Shown piece after piece: positions 30,485 to 39,817 of a DNA stretch of 62,385 bases. Location: positions 1-62,385 of the forward strand of contig CAMYMQ010000384.1 of assembly GCA_947259335.1 (NCBI GenBank), in the 5' to 3' direction. This stretch comes from an uncultured Alphaproteobacteria bacterium (GTDB lineage Bacteria > Pseudomonadota > Alphaproteobacteria > Bin65). The notes beneath the pieces were generated by a model. It made no database searches, had not been told where the DNA came from, and saw only the letters and a program-made list of their open reading frames with translations. The position numbers and the translations under genes are program-made. Numbering within the stretch: the first letter of the stretch is position 1; each line of letters opens with the position of its first letter.

Positions 30485-30958
30485 CTACCCCCGGTCGCGG
30501 AGCAGCCGCTCCTTCTGGCGCTGCCAGTCGCGCTTCTTCTCGGTTTCGCGCTTGTCGTAGTGCTTCTTGCCGCGCGCCAGGCCGAGGTCGACCTTGGCGA
30601 TGCCGCGGTCGTTGAAATAGATCGACAGCGGAACCAGGGTGACGCCCTGCTCCTTGATCGCGCCCAGCAGCTTGTCGATCTGGCGCGCGTGGAGCAGGAG
30701 TTTGCGCGGCCGCCGGGTCTCGTGGTTGTTGTAGCTCCCGGCGCTGTATTCGGGGATGTAGGCGTTGAACAGCCAGATCACCCCCTCCATTTCGCCGGCA
30801 TAGGCCTCCGAGATGTTGCCCTTGCCCTCGCGCAGGCTCTTGACCTCGGTGCCGGCGAGCATGATCCCCGCCTCGAGGCTGTCCTCGATGGTGTAGTTGT
30901 GGCGCGCCTTCCGGTTCTGCGCCACCATCCGGTGGGCATGCTGCTTCTGCTTGGTCAT
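30485..30958 (-). CDS. smpB: SsrA-binding protein
   Basis: A 157-residue protein with [32 protein letters not shown] near the N-terminus and the basic C-terminal tail ([24 protein letters not shown]) that mimics the tRNA anticodon arm in the ribosome. SmpB brings tmRNA to stalled ribosomes. It lies 34 bp after dapA and is probably cotranscribed with it. No ssrA gene is recognisable in the 239-bp gap downstream. Confidence 0.95.
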   Translation of the reverse strand: MTKQKQHAHRMVAQNRKARHNYTIEDSLEAGIMLAGTEVKSLREGKGNISEAYAGEMEGVIWLFNAYIPEYSAGSYNNHETRRPRKLLLHARQIDKLLGAIKEQGVTLVPLSIYFNDRGIAKVDLGLARGKKHYDKRETEKKRDWQRQKERLLRDRG

Positions 30959-30992
30959 GACTGAGCCGTGTCGGTGCCGCGGTCGCCTGACG

Positions 30993-31892
30993 CTATTCCG
31001 CGGCCGCGGCCTTGGCGCCGTCCCACAGGCCGACCCGGCGCAACGCCGCCTCGACCGTCCGCTTCGACGCGTCGGCGATCTCGCACATCGGCAGGCGCAT
31101 CTCGGGACCCGCGATGCCCATCAGGCTCGCCGCGTATTTGACAGGACCCGGGTTGGCCTCGCAGAACAGGGCGTCATGGAGCGGGATCAGCACTTCGTTG
31201 ATGCGGCGCGCCTCGGCGAAATCGCCGGCGTTCCAGGCGTCGTGCAGGGCCGCGCACAGTGCCGGCGCGACGTTCGCCGTCACCGAGATGCAGCCGTCGC
31301 CCGACTGGGCGAGCAGCGCCAGCGCCGTCGCGTCCTCGCCCGACAGGATCGAAAAATCATCGCCGATCGCAACGCGCGTCTGCAACGGCCGGTCCAGCTT
31401 TGCCGTGGCGTCCTTGACGCCGACCACATTGGGCAGCTTCGCCAGCGCCGCCATGGTCTCGACGCTCATGTCGATCACCGAGCGCGGCGGGATGTTGTAG
31501 ATCACGATCGGCAGGTCGACCGCGTCGTTGATCGCCTTGTAATGCTCGTAGAGCCCCCTCTGGGTCGGCTTGTTGTAGTAGGGCGTGACCACGAGATGGC
31601 CGTCCGCGCCGACCGCTTTGGCATGCTTCGCCAGCGCCAGCGCCTCGGCGGTATTGTTCGAGCCGGTGCCCGCGATCACAGGCACGCGCCCGGCCGCCGC
31701 CTCGACGCAGAGCTGGATGAGGAGTTTGTGCTCCTCATGGGTCACGGTCGGCGACTCGCCGGTGGTTCCGACAGGAACCAGGCCGTCGGTGCCCTCTTCG
31801 ATTTGCCATTCGACGAGACGCTGGAAGGCGTCCCGGTCGACCTCGCCGTTGCGAAACGGCGTGATCAGGGCGACAATCGACCCCTTAAACAT
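30993..31892 (-). CDS. dapA: 4-hydroxy-tetrahydrodipicolinate synthase
   Basis: A 299-residue TIM-barrel aldolase starting [16 protein letters not shown] 31892 has GGAG 9 nt upstream, so longer in-frame starts are rejected. The Schiff-base lysine is K160 in [10 protein letters not shown], the catalytic Tyr is Y132 in IYNIPPRS, and the VGTTGES loop (41-47) completes the site. It condenses pyruvate with aspartate semialdehyde for lysine and meso-diaminopimelate synthesis. It is divergent from the lytic transglycosylase genes. Confidence 0.95.
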   Translation of the reverse strand: MFKGSIVALITPFRNGEVDRDAFQRLVEWQIEEGTDGLVPVGTTGESPTVTHEEHKLLIQLCVEAAAGRVPVIAGTGSNNTAEALALAKHAKAVGADGHLVVTPYYNKPTQRGLYEHYKAINDAVDLPIVIYNIPPRSVIDMSVETMAALAKLPNVVGVKDATAKLDRPLQTRVAIGDDFSILSGEDATALALLAQSGDGCISVTANVAPALCAALHDAWNAGDFAEARRINEVLIPLHDALFCEANPGPVKYAASLMGIAGPEMRLPMCEIADASKRTVEAALRRVGLWDGAKAAAAE

Positions 31893-31996
31893 GGTGATGG
31901 CTCCGGGTTTCAAGGATTTGGTCACCATACCGCTGCCATTATCCGTCGGCAAGTAATCGCCCTGAGGCCGCACGGCACGAAAGAAACTTCCAAACA

Positions 31997-34009
31997 ATGC
32001 TAAAATACATAATGCGCATTCACTCCGTGTCGATCCTTATCGTGCCGTTGCTGATCGGCGCGGTCGCGAGTCCGTCGACCGCGGCGGCCGCATCGAAGCC
32101 GAGCGAGGCCGAGATATCGGCGGCGCGGGCCGTCATGCGGTCCGTGCAGGAAAAGAAATGGTTTCTCGCCCAGGCGCACCTCAGGACGATCAAGGATCCG
32201 ATGCTGCGGTCGCTGGTCAACTGGCGGCTCTATCAGCGCCGGGACGGCGAAGCCCGGTTCGCCGACATCGCCGCCTTTTTCCTCAATCATCCGGACTGGC
32301 CCATCATTCCCGCCTCCCGCCGCTGGTACGAGGAAGAGAGCAAGTCGGCCCCGGCCAAGGTCATCCTGAGCTGGTACCGACGCTTTCCGCCGATCACCGC
32401 AACCGGCTGTTCGACCTATGTTTCCGCCTTGAAATCAATCTCCCGCAAGGAGGCCCAGGAGGCGGCGGCGCGCTGCTGGATCATCCTGCCGATGACGCGG
32501 CAGGAAGAGATGGCCTTTTCCGGCGTCCATGGCGGACTGCTCGGCAATGGCGTCTATGGCGAACGAATCCGCCAGATGCTCCGGCGCGGCCGGCTGGAGG
32601 AGGCCGAACGCCTCGTCAGGTCGAGCCGGGATATCTCGAAGGCCGACCTGAAAATGATCGAGTTGCGTCTGCAGCTCCAGCAGAAGAACCCGCGGAAGAA
32701 TCAGGGGGCGATCGTCCGCGCGCTGCGGGCCATACCCGCAAAGCTGCGGAACGATGCCGACCTGCTGTTCGACGAGATCCGCTGGCACCGCCGGCGCGGC
32801 GCCCCGGCGATGGCCGAGAAGCGCCTCAAGGCGGCTCCCGATCGCCCCGTTTTCGCCTGGCGCTGGTGGGTCGAGCGCAGCATCGCCGTGCACCGGCTGA
32901 TGCGCGCCGGACGCTGGAAACAGGCCTACGCCCTGGTTGCCGCGCATCAGCAATGGGGATCGGGCAACCCGGAAGAGCCCGAAGCCCTGGCCGGCTGGAT
33001 CGCGCTCCGCAAGCTGAAGGACGAGACGCGGGCCAGCCTTCATTTCCAGCGCGTGTTCCTGTTCGCCCGCGACCGCCGGGACGAGGCCATGGCGGCCTAC
33101 TGGCTGGGCCGCACGGCCGCGGCGGAACGCAAGACGGCCCTCGCCACCGGCTGGTACCGCCTGGCCGCCCGCGAGACGGAAACCTTCTACGGCCAGATCG
33201 CGCAAATGACGCTGAAGGCGGAAAACTATTCGGTGCCCGCGCCGCCGCCCGTCTCCGCCAAGGTCAAGGCCAGCTTCGACAACCGCGACCTGGTGCAGGC
33301 CGCCCGGTTGCTTAAGCCCCTCGGCCTCGACTACGCCGTCAGGCCCTTCCTCGTGCGCATCGTCGCCACGTCCCGGACGATCGACCAGCTTCGTCTCGCC
33401 GCGCAGCTCGCGCGCGACCTCGACGAAACCGGCCTGTCCGTGCGGGCGGCCCGGCTGGGGCTCCGCCGGGGTCCGGTCGATCTCGACATCGCCTTTCCGC
33501 GGACGGATCTCCCGGAATCTTTGCCCGTATCGGGCGCGCTCGTGTTCGCGATCATCCGGCAGGAAAGCGAATTCAACGCCAAGGCGCAGAGCACGGCAGG
33601 CGCCCGGGGCCTGATGCAGTTGCTGCCGTCAACCGCCAAGGAACTTGCCCGGCAGAACAAAATTCCGTTCGAGGCGGAGAAGCTCACGGGCGATCCCGCG
33701 TATAACATTCAACTGGGAGCGGCGCTGTTGGAGCGGCTGCTCAAGAAGTATGACGGATCCATCGTGCTCGCCGTGGCGGCCTACAACGCCGGTCCGGCCA
33801 GGGTCGGCCGCTGGATAAAGGCACACGGCAATCCGAACCGCCGGCGGATCGACGTGCTCGACTGGATCGTGCGGATTCCCTACGGCGAGACCCGGGACTA
33901 CGTTCAGAAGGTGCTGACCAACTATCTGATCTACCGGTCATTGTCGGGCGCCACGGCGCTCAAGGGCGGCGTCGAGGCGACCTGGACCGCCAAGCCGGAC
34001 GGGAGATAG
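31997..34009 (+). CDS. Soluble lytic murein transglycosylase (SLT family), first of a tandem pair
   Basis: A 670-residue exported protein: signal peptide (about 7-32), a long superhelical region (about 40-500) like the U- and L-domains of Slt70, then the goose-lysozyme-like catalytic domain. The catalytic Glu is E523 in IIRQESEFN, followed by GARGLMQLLPSTA and VAAYNAGPARVGRW. It should cleave the MurNAc-GlcNAc bond of peptidoglycan to 1,6-anhydro products in the periplasm. ATG 31997 is used, although ATG 32012 is also possible. Its neighbour is a paralogue, 83 bp downstream. Confidence 0.92.
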   Translation: MLKYIMRIHSVSILIVPLLIGAVASPSTAAAASKPSEAEISAARAVMRSVQEKKWFLAQAHLRTIKDPMLRSLVNWRLYQRRDGEARFADIAAFFLNHPDWPIIPASRRWYEEESKSAPAKVILSWYRRFPPITATGCSTYVSALKSISRKEAQEAAARCWIILPMTRQEEMAFSGVHGGLLGNGVYGERIRQMLRRGRLEEAERLVRSSRDISKADLKMIELRLQLQQKNPRKNQGAIVRALRAIPAKLRNDADLLFDEIRWHRRRGAPAMAEKRLKAAPDRPVFAWRWWVERSIAVHRLMRAGRWKQAYALVAAHQQWGSGNPEEPEALAGWIALRKLKDETRASLHFQRVFLFARDRRDEAMAAYWLGRTAAAERKTALATGWYRLAARETETFYGQIAQMTLKAENYSVPAPPPVSAKVKASFDNRDLVQAARLLKPLGLDYAVRPFLVRIVATSRTIDQLRLAAQLARDLDETGLSVRAARLGLRRGPVDLDIAFPRTDLPESLPVSGALVFAIIRQESEFNAKAQSTAGARGLMQLLPSTAKELARQNKIPFEAEKLTGDPAYNIQLGAALLERLLKKYDGSIVLAVAAYNAGPARVGRWIKAHGNPNRRRIDVLDWIVRIPYGETRDYVQKVLTNYLIYRSLSGATALKGGVEATWTAKPDGR

Positions 34010-34019
34010 CGCCACCTGC

Positions 34020-34040
34020 GGCCGGGCGACAGGACCGGCC
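34020..34040 (+). repeat. Hairpin between the two lytic transglycosylase genes
   Basis: A 6-bp GGCCGG/CCGGCC stem (34020-34025, 34035-34040) with a 9-nt loop lies just after the first transglycosylase stop codon. It is followed only by CTTCC, so it is an intercistronic hairpin rather than a clear terminator. Confidence 0.3.
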
Positions 34041-34092
34041 CTTCCGACCCGGACGCGGTGCACCGGACCAATCAAACCAAATCGGGGACAGC

Positions 34093-36429
34093 GTGATCAG
34101 CTTGACCGTACCGCATCGTCATCACCCGCACGGCCCTGGTCGGGACAGGGCACGCGACGACAGACGGTCAGCGGTCGGGCGATCGCGTATCGGATCCCGG
34201 CTCGCCGCCGCCCTGGTAGCCTTCCTGACCGTTTCCGGCGCCAGCCTCGTGGCCAAGGCGGCCGACGGCCCGGTGGTCTTTTCCGAGGCCGACATTCAGC
34301 GAGCGGGCAAGGCCGTGACGGCCATCCGCAACGGCAACCCCGCGGCCGCGCTGCAGATCCGTTCGACGATCGAAGACTCCATCGCGCGGCGGGTGGTGAC
34401 CTGGTTTCTGTACCTGCAGGGGTATCCGGCCGGCACCTTCGCCGAAATCACGCGTTTCCAGCGCGAGCACGCCGACTGGCCCGTCTTCTTCCGCTTCGAC
34501 CAGGCGACGGAGCGGGCGATCACCGCGCGCACCGATCCAGCCGCCGTGGAGGCCTGGTTCGCTCACACGCCACCCAAGACCTTTGAGGGGCTTCGCAACG
34601 CCTACGCCGTGTTGATGAAGGACGGCCGCACCTCGGCTGCGCGCGGCCTGGTTCGGCAAAGCTGGACCAATATCCTGTTCAATCTGTCTTCCCAGCGCTC
34701 GATCTACGCCACATTCGCGAAGACCCTGAGCGACGATCATCACTATGCGCGGGTTTCCGATCTGCTGAGTCGCGGCAAGCTGCGCCATGCCCGGGCCGCC
34801 ATGTCGCTGACCGACCTCGGGCCCGCCTTCCAGGCGGCTGTCGCCGCGCGGATGCAGATGATCTCGAAGCGGACGCGCCGCAATGTCGCCCTGGTTCTCA
34901 AGGCGATCGCCAAGGTGCCTGCCAAGCTTCGCGATGACGAGGATTTCAAGCTCGCGTTGATCCAGTGGAACCGGCGGGCCAAACGGGAGACGGAGGTCGT
35001 GCGCCTGCTGGAGACCGCGCCCCGGAAGCCGTCCAACCCGGACCGCTGGTGGAAGGAGCGCGAGAGCGCCGTTCGCGGCGCCATCGCCGATCGCAAATAC
35101 GCCTTGGCCTATCGGCTGGCTTCGGACCACCGGCAGAAAGGCGCCGACGACGAGGCCATGGCGGAGTTCATAGCCGGCTTCATCGCGCTGCGGCTGGTCC
35201 GGAAGCCCGCCAAGGCCGCCCCTCATTTCACGCGCGGCCTCGAGGTCTCGAACAGTTCCTGGAACATCGCCCAGATGACCTATTGGCGCGGCAGAACCGC
35301 CGAAGCACTCGGCGACGCGGCGACCGCCCGCGCCTCTTACGAAGACGCCGCGCGCTTCGGCCACACGATCTATGGCCAGTTGGCGACCAAGCGGCTCGGC
35401 TGGGCCTGGATATCCCTGGTGACGCCCGACGGGAAGGCGCCCGCCGAAACATTCTGGCGGGACGACCTGCTGCGGGCCGCCGACCTGCTCACCCGCATCG
35501 GCGAGAAGCGCCTCGGCTATACCTTGGCGATCCGGGTCATGCAGAACCGGGCGCAAACGGCCGCCCAGCAGCGATTCATGGTGGGCTGGATCGCGGACCG
35601 GTTCGGCGAGGGCGACCGCCGGCTCAAGACCCTCGTGCGGGTGTCCAAATATGCCCAGTATCAGGGCTTCCCCCTCGCCTTCGAGGGCTATCCGACGATC
35701 GACCTGCCCGCCGCCAATAGCGCCGAACCCGCCATGGTCTATGCGCTGATCCGCCAGGAGAGTGAGTTCCATGCCGCGGCCCGAAGCTGGGTCGGGGCGC
35801 GCGGGCTCATGCAGCTCATGCATTTCACGGCCCGGATGGAGGCGCGCGACAACAAGCTGCGCTATTCGCTGAGCCGGCTGACGACCGATCCCGCCTACAA
35901 CCTGCGTCTGGGCACGGCCCATGTCCGGCGCCTGCTGGACGCCTTCGACGGCGCCTATCCGCTGATTCTCGCCGCCTACAACGCCGGCTCGAGCCGCGCC
36001 GACCGCTGGCTGAAGGACCACGGCGATCCCCGCACGGACGCGAGACTGGACTGGATCGACTGGATCGAAATGATCCCGTTCAACGAAACCCGCAACTACG
36101 TCAAGCGGGTGCTGGAAGCGATCCCGATCTACCGGCTCAAGCTCGACGACAGCTTCGACGCCCGCCGGCTCACCCGCTACTGGTCCGCTCCCAAACGAAA
36201 GCCAAAGCAGGATTGCGCGTGGCTCGCGTCACGCCGGGCGCCACAGGTGGCGGAAAGAGCGGAAAAGGACATTGCGCCGGCTGTCGTGATGCCGACCCTG
36301 CCGACGGTCATCCGTGGCCACCGCAAGAAGGCCGCCAAGCGTGCCAAGATGAATCCGTCCGGCCTGGAGTTGGTCTACCGCCGGCCCCACGACAACATTC
36401 CCGGTAGGCCCGACTGCCCCGCCAACTAG
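34093..36429 (+). CDS. Lytic murein transglycosylase (SLT family), second of a tandem pair
   Basis: A 778-residue paralogue of the preceding gene, starting at GTG 34093 (GGGGACAGC upstream). A basic N-terminus precedes a hydrophobic segment (about 35-57) that is a signal peptide or anchor. The helical superhelix spans about 65-520. The catalytic Glu is E556 in LIRQESEFH, with GARGLMQLMHFTARMEA and LAAYNAGSSRADRW after it. About 90 extra residues follow the catalytic domain, including a Lys/Arg-rich stretch and two cysteines. It probably trims peptidoglycan, and the different tails suggest different partners or sites from its paralogue. Confidence 0.9.
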   Translation: MISLTVPHRHHPHGPGRDRARDDRRSAVGRSRIGSRLAAALVAFLTVSGASLVAKAADGPVVFSEADIQRAGKAVTAIRNGNPAAALQIRSTIEDSIARRVVTWFLYLQGYPAGTFAEITRFQREHADWPVFFRFDQATERAITARTDPAAVEAWFAHTPPKTFEGLRNAYAVLMKDGRTSAARGLVRQSWTNILFNLSSQRSIYATFAKTLSDDHHYARVSDLLSRGKLRHARAAMSLTDLGPAFQAAVAARMQMISKRTRRNVALVLKAIAKVPAKLRDDEDFKLALIQWNRRAKRETEVVRLLETAPRKPSNPDRWWKERESAVRGAIADRKYALAYRLASDHRQKGADDEAMAEFIAGFIALRLVRKPAKAAPHFTRGLEVSNSSWNIAQMTYWRGRTAEALGDAATARASYEDAARFGHTIYGQLATKRLGWAWISLVTPDGKAPAETFWRDDLLRAADLLTRIGEKRLGYTLAIRVMQNRAQTAAQQRFMVGWIADRFGEGDRRLKTLVRVSKYAQYQGFPLAFEGYPTIDLPAANSAEPAMVYALIRQESEFHAAARSWVGARGLMQLMHFTARMEARDNKLRYSLSRLTTDPAYNLRLGTAHVRRLLDAFDGAYPLILAAYNAGSSRADRWLKDHGDPRTDARLDWIDWIEMIPFNETRNYVKRVLEAIPIYRLKLDDSFDARRLTRYWSAPKRKPKQDCAWLASRRAPQVAERAEKDIAPAVVMPTLPTVIRGHRKKAAKRAKMNPSGLELVYRRPHDNIPGRPDCPAN

Positions 36430-36528
36430 CTGCGGTCGTTTTCGATTGAGCTTGGGGACGCGTTGCGGGCACGATGACGACCCCGGCGGGCGGGCGACCG
36501 CGCGCGTCCCTAAGTTCGCGAGCCCGAC

Positions 36529-37212
36529 ATGACCGCCAGACTGGACAATATCGAAGCCTGCGTCTTCGACGCCTACGGCACCCTGTTCGATTTCAATTCC
36601 GCCGCCGCCCGCTGCCGCGACGCCCTCGGCGACAAGGCCGACGCCCTTTCCGCCATGTGGCGGGACAAGCAGATCCAGTATACGTGGCTGCGCAGCCTGA
36701 TGGGACAATACACCCCGTTCTGGACCGTCACCGGCGAGGCCCTCGACTTCACGATGGAGACGCTCGGCATCGACGACCCGCCGCTCCGGGAGCAGCTGAT
36801 GGACTGCTACCTGCACATCGACGCGTTCGATGAGGTGAAGGACGTCCTGTCGACCCTCAAACGCGCCGGTTTGAAAACCGCCATCCTTTCCAACGGCACG
36901 CCGGAAATGCTCGAGGGCGGCATCCGGCGGGCGGGCATCGGAGATCTGCTCGACGGCGTCTATTCGGTCGAGGAGGTGGGGATCTTCAAGACCCATCCCA
37001 GCGTCTACCAGCTTGCGGTCGACCACCTGGGCATCCCGGCCGACCGGATTAGCTTCCAGTCGTCGAACGGCTGGGACGCGGTCGGTGGCGCGGCCTTCGG
37101 CTTCAAGGTCGTCTGGGTCAACCGCTATGGCCAGCGGCCCGAACGCCTGCCGTCCCAGCCCGACATCGTGCTGACGAGCCTGGCCGACTATCCCGCCGTG
37201 CTGGGCCTGTGA
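36529..37212 (+). CDS. Haloacid dehalogenase, type II (HAD superfamily)
   Basis: A 227-residue HAD enzyme. The nucleophile is Asp14 in ACVFDAYGTLFDFN, the second motif is AILSNGTPEM, the third uses Lys in GIFKTHPSVYQ, and SSNGWDAVGGAAFGFKVVWVNR matches L-2-haloacid dehalogenases closely. These hydrolyse 2-haloalkanoates to 2-hydroxy acids, though many family members have other substrates. The GTGA overlap with the next gene couples it to an alpha/beta hydrolase. Confidence 0.88.
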   Translation: MTARLDNIEACVFDAYGTLFDFNSAAARCRDALGDKADALSAMWRDKQIQYTWLRSLMGQYTPFWTVTGEALDFTMETLGIDDPPLREQLMDCYLHIDAFDEVKDVLSTLKRAGLKTAILSNGTPEMLEGGIRRAGIGDLLDGVYSVEEVGIFKTHPSVYQLAVDHLGIPADRISFQSSNGWDAVGGAAFGFKVVWVNRYGQRPERLPSQPDIVLTSLADYPAVLGL

Positions 37213-38090
37213 GCGCGGCGGAAGTGGCCGAGTACGCCGAGCGGCGCTACACGTCGCAGGACGGCCTTTCGCTCTATTTCCGGGACTATGGCGACGCCGC
37301 GTCGCCGCGCCGGCCGGTACTCTGCCTGCCCGGCCTGACCCGGAATTCCAAGGACTTCGCGGCTATCGCGGCGCGTCTGGCGCCCGAGCGCCGGGTGGTC
37401 TGCCCCGACCTGCGCGGCCGGGGCCGCTCGGACCACGATCCGAATCCCTTGAACTATCTGCCAGCCACCTACGTCAACGACATCCGCCACCTGATTGCCG
37501 TCTGCGGGCTGCACGGCATCGCCGTCATCGGCACGTCGCTCGGCGGATTGCTGGCGATGGGTCTCGGCGTCGCCGCGCCAGGCGCGATCGCCGGCGTGGT
37601 CCTGAACGACGTCGGGCCGGAGATCACCCCGGCCGCCGCCGAGCTGATCATCGACTATGTCTCGAACGACAAGCCCCAGCCCGACTTCGACGGCGCGCTC
37701 GCGGCAACCCGCGAACGGTTCGCCGAGTTCGACGCCTGGGACGACGCGGCGCTGCGGGACGTCGCGGAGGCTACCTATTGTCTCGGCGAGGATGGCCTGT
37801 GGCATTTCGACTGGGACACGAAGCTCGCCGAACCCCTGCGTAACGGCACCGCCAACCATGACCTGTGGGCCCTGTTCACGGCGATCCGGAACGTGCCGGT
37901 TCTCGCGATCCGGGGCGACAGGTCGGACCTGCTGCCCGAGACGGGCCTCGAGGCCATGAAAAGGGAACATCCGGACCTGGACACCGCCGTGGTCGCGGGC
38001 GTCGGCCACGCACCCCGCCTGAGCGAACCCGAGTCGGTCGAGGCCATCGACCGGTTCCTGGCGCGGCTGGATACCGGCCATGCCGCCTGA
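37209..38090 (+). CDS. Alpha/beta hydrolase
   Basis: A 293-residue hydrolase with GTG start inside the stop of the dehalogenase gene (37209-37212). The oxyanion region is LPGLTRNS (40-47), the nucleophile is Ser110 in IGTSLGG, the acid is likely the Asp of AIRGDRSDLL, and the base His lies in GVGHAPRL. It could be an esterase, lactonase or C-C hydrolase; the family is too broad to specify. Its end overlaps the following dehydratase gene by 11 nt, so the three genes 36529-39117 form an operon. Confidence 0.87.
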   Translation: MSAAEVAEYAERRYTSQDGLSLYFRDYGDAASPRRPVLCLPGLTRNSKDFAAIAARLAPERRVVCPDLRGRGRSDHDPNPLNYLPATYVNDIRHLIAVCGLHGIAVIGTSLGGLLAMGLGVAAPGAIAGVVLNDVGPEITPAAAELIIDYVSNDKPQPDFDGALAATRERFAEFDAWDDAALRDVAEATYCLGEDGLWHFDWDTKLAEPLRNGTANHDLWALFTAIRNVPVLAIRGDRSDLLPETGLEAMKREHPDLDTAVVAGVGHAPRLSEPESVEAIDRFLARLDTGHAA

Positions 38091-39117
38091 GGCGCCGTCC
38101 TACGACGCCATCGTCGATGCGTGCCGGATCCTGCGCGGCCGCGCCGTCGTCACGCCGCTGATCCGGTCTGCGGTCCTTGATGCCGCCACGGGTGGGCGGG
38201 TCGCGATAAAGGCGGAATCGCTGCAGGTGAGCGGCTCATTCAAGTATCGCGGCGCCTATACCGCAATCGCCCGGCTGAGTTCAGCGGCGCGGTCCCGGGG
38301 CGTCGTCGCCTATTCGTCGGGCAATCATGCCAAGGCGGTGGCGCAGGCCGCCCGCGATTTCGGCTGTCCGGCGACCATCGTCATGCCGGCCGACGCGCCG
38401 GGCACGAAAATGGCGGGCACGCGGGCCGCCGGCGCGGAGATCGTCACCTATGACCGCCGCACCGGAGATCGCGAGGCCATCGCCGGGCGGATCGCCGAGG
38501 AAACCGGCCGGTCGATAATCCATCCCTACGACCATCCGGACACAATATGCGGCCAGGGAACGGTCGGGCTCGAGATCGCCGATCAATGCCGGCTTGCTGG
38601 CTTCTCGCCTGAAGCGGTGCTGGTGCCGTGCAGCGGCGGCGGATTGATTGCCGGGGTCGCCCTCGCGCTGGAGACGAAGCTGCCCGGTGCGCGGTGCTGG
38701 GCCGCCGAACCCGACGCCTTTGACGATACCCGCCGCTCGCTCGAGGCCGGCGGCCGGGTCGCGGTGCCGACCGCGGGCGTCTCGATCTGCGATGCGTTGC
38801 AGTCGCCGATGCCCGGGCAGCTCACTTTCGAGATAAATCGGCGCTTGCTGGCCGGGGCTGTCGTGGCGCGCGACGACGAGGTGCTCCGCGCGATGCGGTT
38901 CGCCGCAGACCATCTGAAGCTGGTTCTGGAGCCGGGCGGAGCGATCGCCCTCGCCGCGCTGCTGGCCGGCCGGATCGAGGCAGCCGGCCGGGACATCGTC
39001 GTGATCTGCTCGGGCGCCAATGTCGACCCGGCAATGCTGCGCCGGGCCCTGGCGGACGACTCACCCCTGGCCGGAAGTCGGTCCGGCCGAAACCCGACGA
39101 CGGAAACCGCCGGCTAG
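38080..39117 (+). CDS. Threonine/serine dehydratase (PLP fold-type II)
   Basis: A 345-residue enzyme. Lys55 in GSFKYRGA forms the Schiff base, SSGNHAKAVA is the substrate loop and PCSGGGLIAG binds phosphate. It lacks the C-terminal ACT-like regulatory domain of biosynthetic IlvA, which fits a catabolic threonine/serine ammonia-lyase or a serine racemase-like enzyme. It overlaps the alpha/beta hydrolase gene. Its stop codon shares the palindrome CTAG (39114-39117) with the stop of the convergent bactofilin gene. Confidence 0.88.
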   Translation: MPPEAPSYDAIVDACRILRGRAVVTPLIRSAVLDAATGGRVAIKAESLQVSGSFKYRGAYTAIARLSSAARSRGVVAYSSGNHAKAVAQAARDFGCPATIVMPADAPGTKMAGTRAAGAEIVTYDRRTGDREAIAGRIAEETGRSIIHPYDHPDTICGQGTVGLEIADQCRLAGFSPEAVLVPCSGGGLIAGVALALETKLPGARCWAAEPDAFDDTRRSLEAGGRVAVPTAGVSICDALQSPMPGQLTFEINRRLLAGAVVARDDEVLRAMRFAADHLKLVLEPGGAIALAALLAGRIEAAGRDIVVICSGANVDPAMLRRALADDSPLAGSRSGRNPTTETAG

Positions 39118-39680
39118 CTGGCCGACGCCGCCTTGTTGCCGCCGGTGCCGGAGACCTCGGACAGGAGCGGCTTGTTGGCCGCCTGGGGTGCCTGCGGAGG
39201 CTTGCCCTGCGGCGGCTGGCTGGCGGGCACCGACGCCGCGTGCTCGACCGGCATACCGGCGCGGCGGGCCGACTTGCCCTCGAACTGCGCACCGCTCTCG
39301 ATCGAGAGCACGTCATGAGCCACGTCGCCGCGGACATGGGCGCTGCGCGCGATGACCACCGTGCGGGCGTTGATCTCGCCGTTCAGCGTGCCGCTGACGT
39401 GGACCTCGTCGGCGGTGATCGATCCCTCGACCACGCCGTTCTCGCCGATCGTCAGGCTGCGGGCCTCGATATCGCCTTCGACCCGGCCGTCGATCTGGAC
39501 ATCGCCTTCACAGGCCAGGTTACCGGTGACCTGCAGGCCTTCACTGATGATCGACGGCATGGCGGCGGCCTTCTGCTGTGATTTGGGCCTGGCGGCAGGC
39601 GCCTCGGCAGGCTTCGGGGTCACGCTTGCCTCCGGTTGCGGCGGCGTCGATCGCACTTTGGACTTGTCGCGTGAGAACAC
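39114..39680 (-). CDS. Bactofilin (polymer-forming cytoskeletal protein)
   Basis: A 188-residue protein with a central beta-helix of repeating Gly/Val/Ile rungs (about 45-140; GDVQIDGRVEGDIEARSLTIGE, GTLNGEINARTVVIARSAHVRGDV) flanked by disordered Pro/Ala-rich ends. Bactofilins polymerise without nucleotides and position cell-wall enzymes or polar structures at the inner membrane. The gene for a membrane-anchored M23 peptidase lies directly upstream on the same strand, a known bactofilin partner arrangement. Confidence 0.92.
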   Translation of the reverse strand: MFSRDKSKVRSTPPQPEASVTPKPAEAPAARPKSQQKAAAMPSIISEGLQVTGNLACEGDVQIDGRVEGDIEARSLTIGENGVVEGSITADEVHVSGTLNGEINARTVVIARSAHVRGDVAHDVLSIESGAQFEGKSARRAGMPVEHAASVPASQPPQGKPPQAPQAANKPLLSEVSGTGGNKAASAS

Positions 39681-39799
39681 TTTGGGCCTCGTTTCAAAAG
39701 GTTACCAGACAACGCCTACTTCCGAGCGCAATTTACCCACCCCCTCGAACGAACTCAAAGAATAAGACTTAATTCATTGAAAACTAAAATAATACCGCC

Positions 39800-39817
39800 T
39801 CAAGGGCTAGCCCTTGA
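39800..39817 (-). terminator. 18-nt perfect palindrome at the end of the M23 peptidase gene
   Basis: TCAAGGGCTAGCCCTTGA (39800-39817) spans the last codons and TAG stop of the peptidase. As RNA it can form a 7-bp stem with a CTAG loop, and on the minus strand it is followed by GGCGGTATTATTTTAG. This could be a weak terminator or attenuator ahead of the bactofilin gene. Confidence 0.4.
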
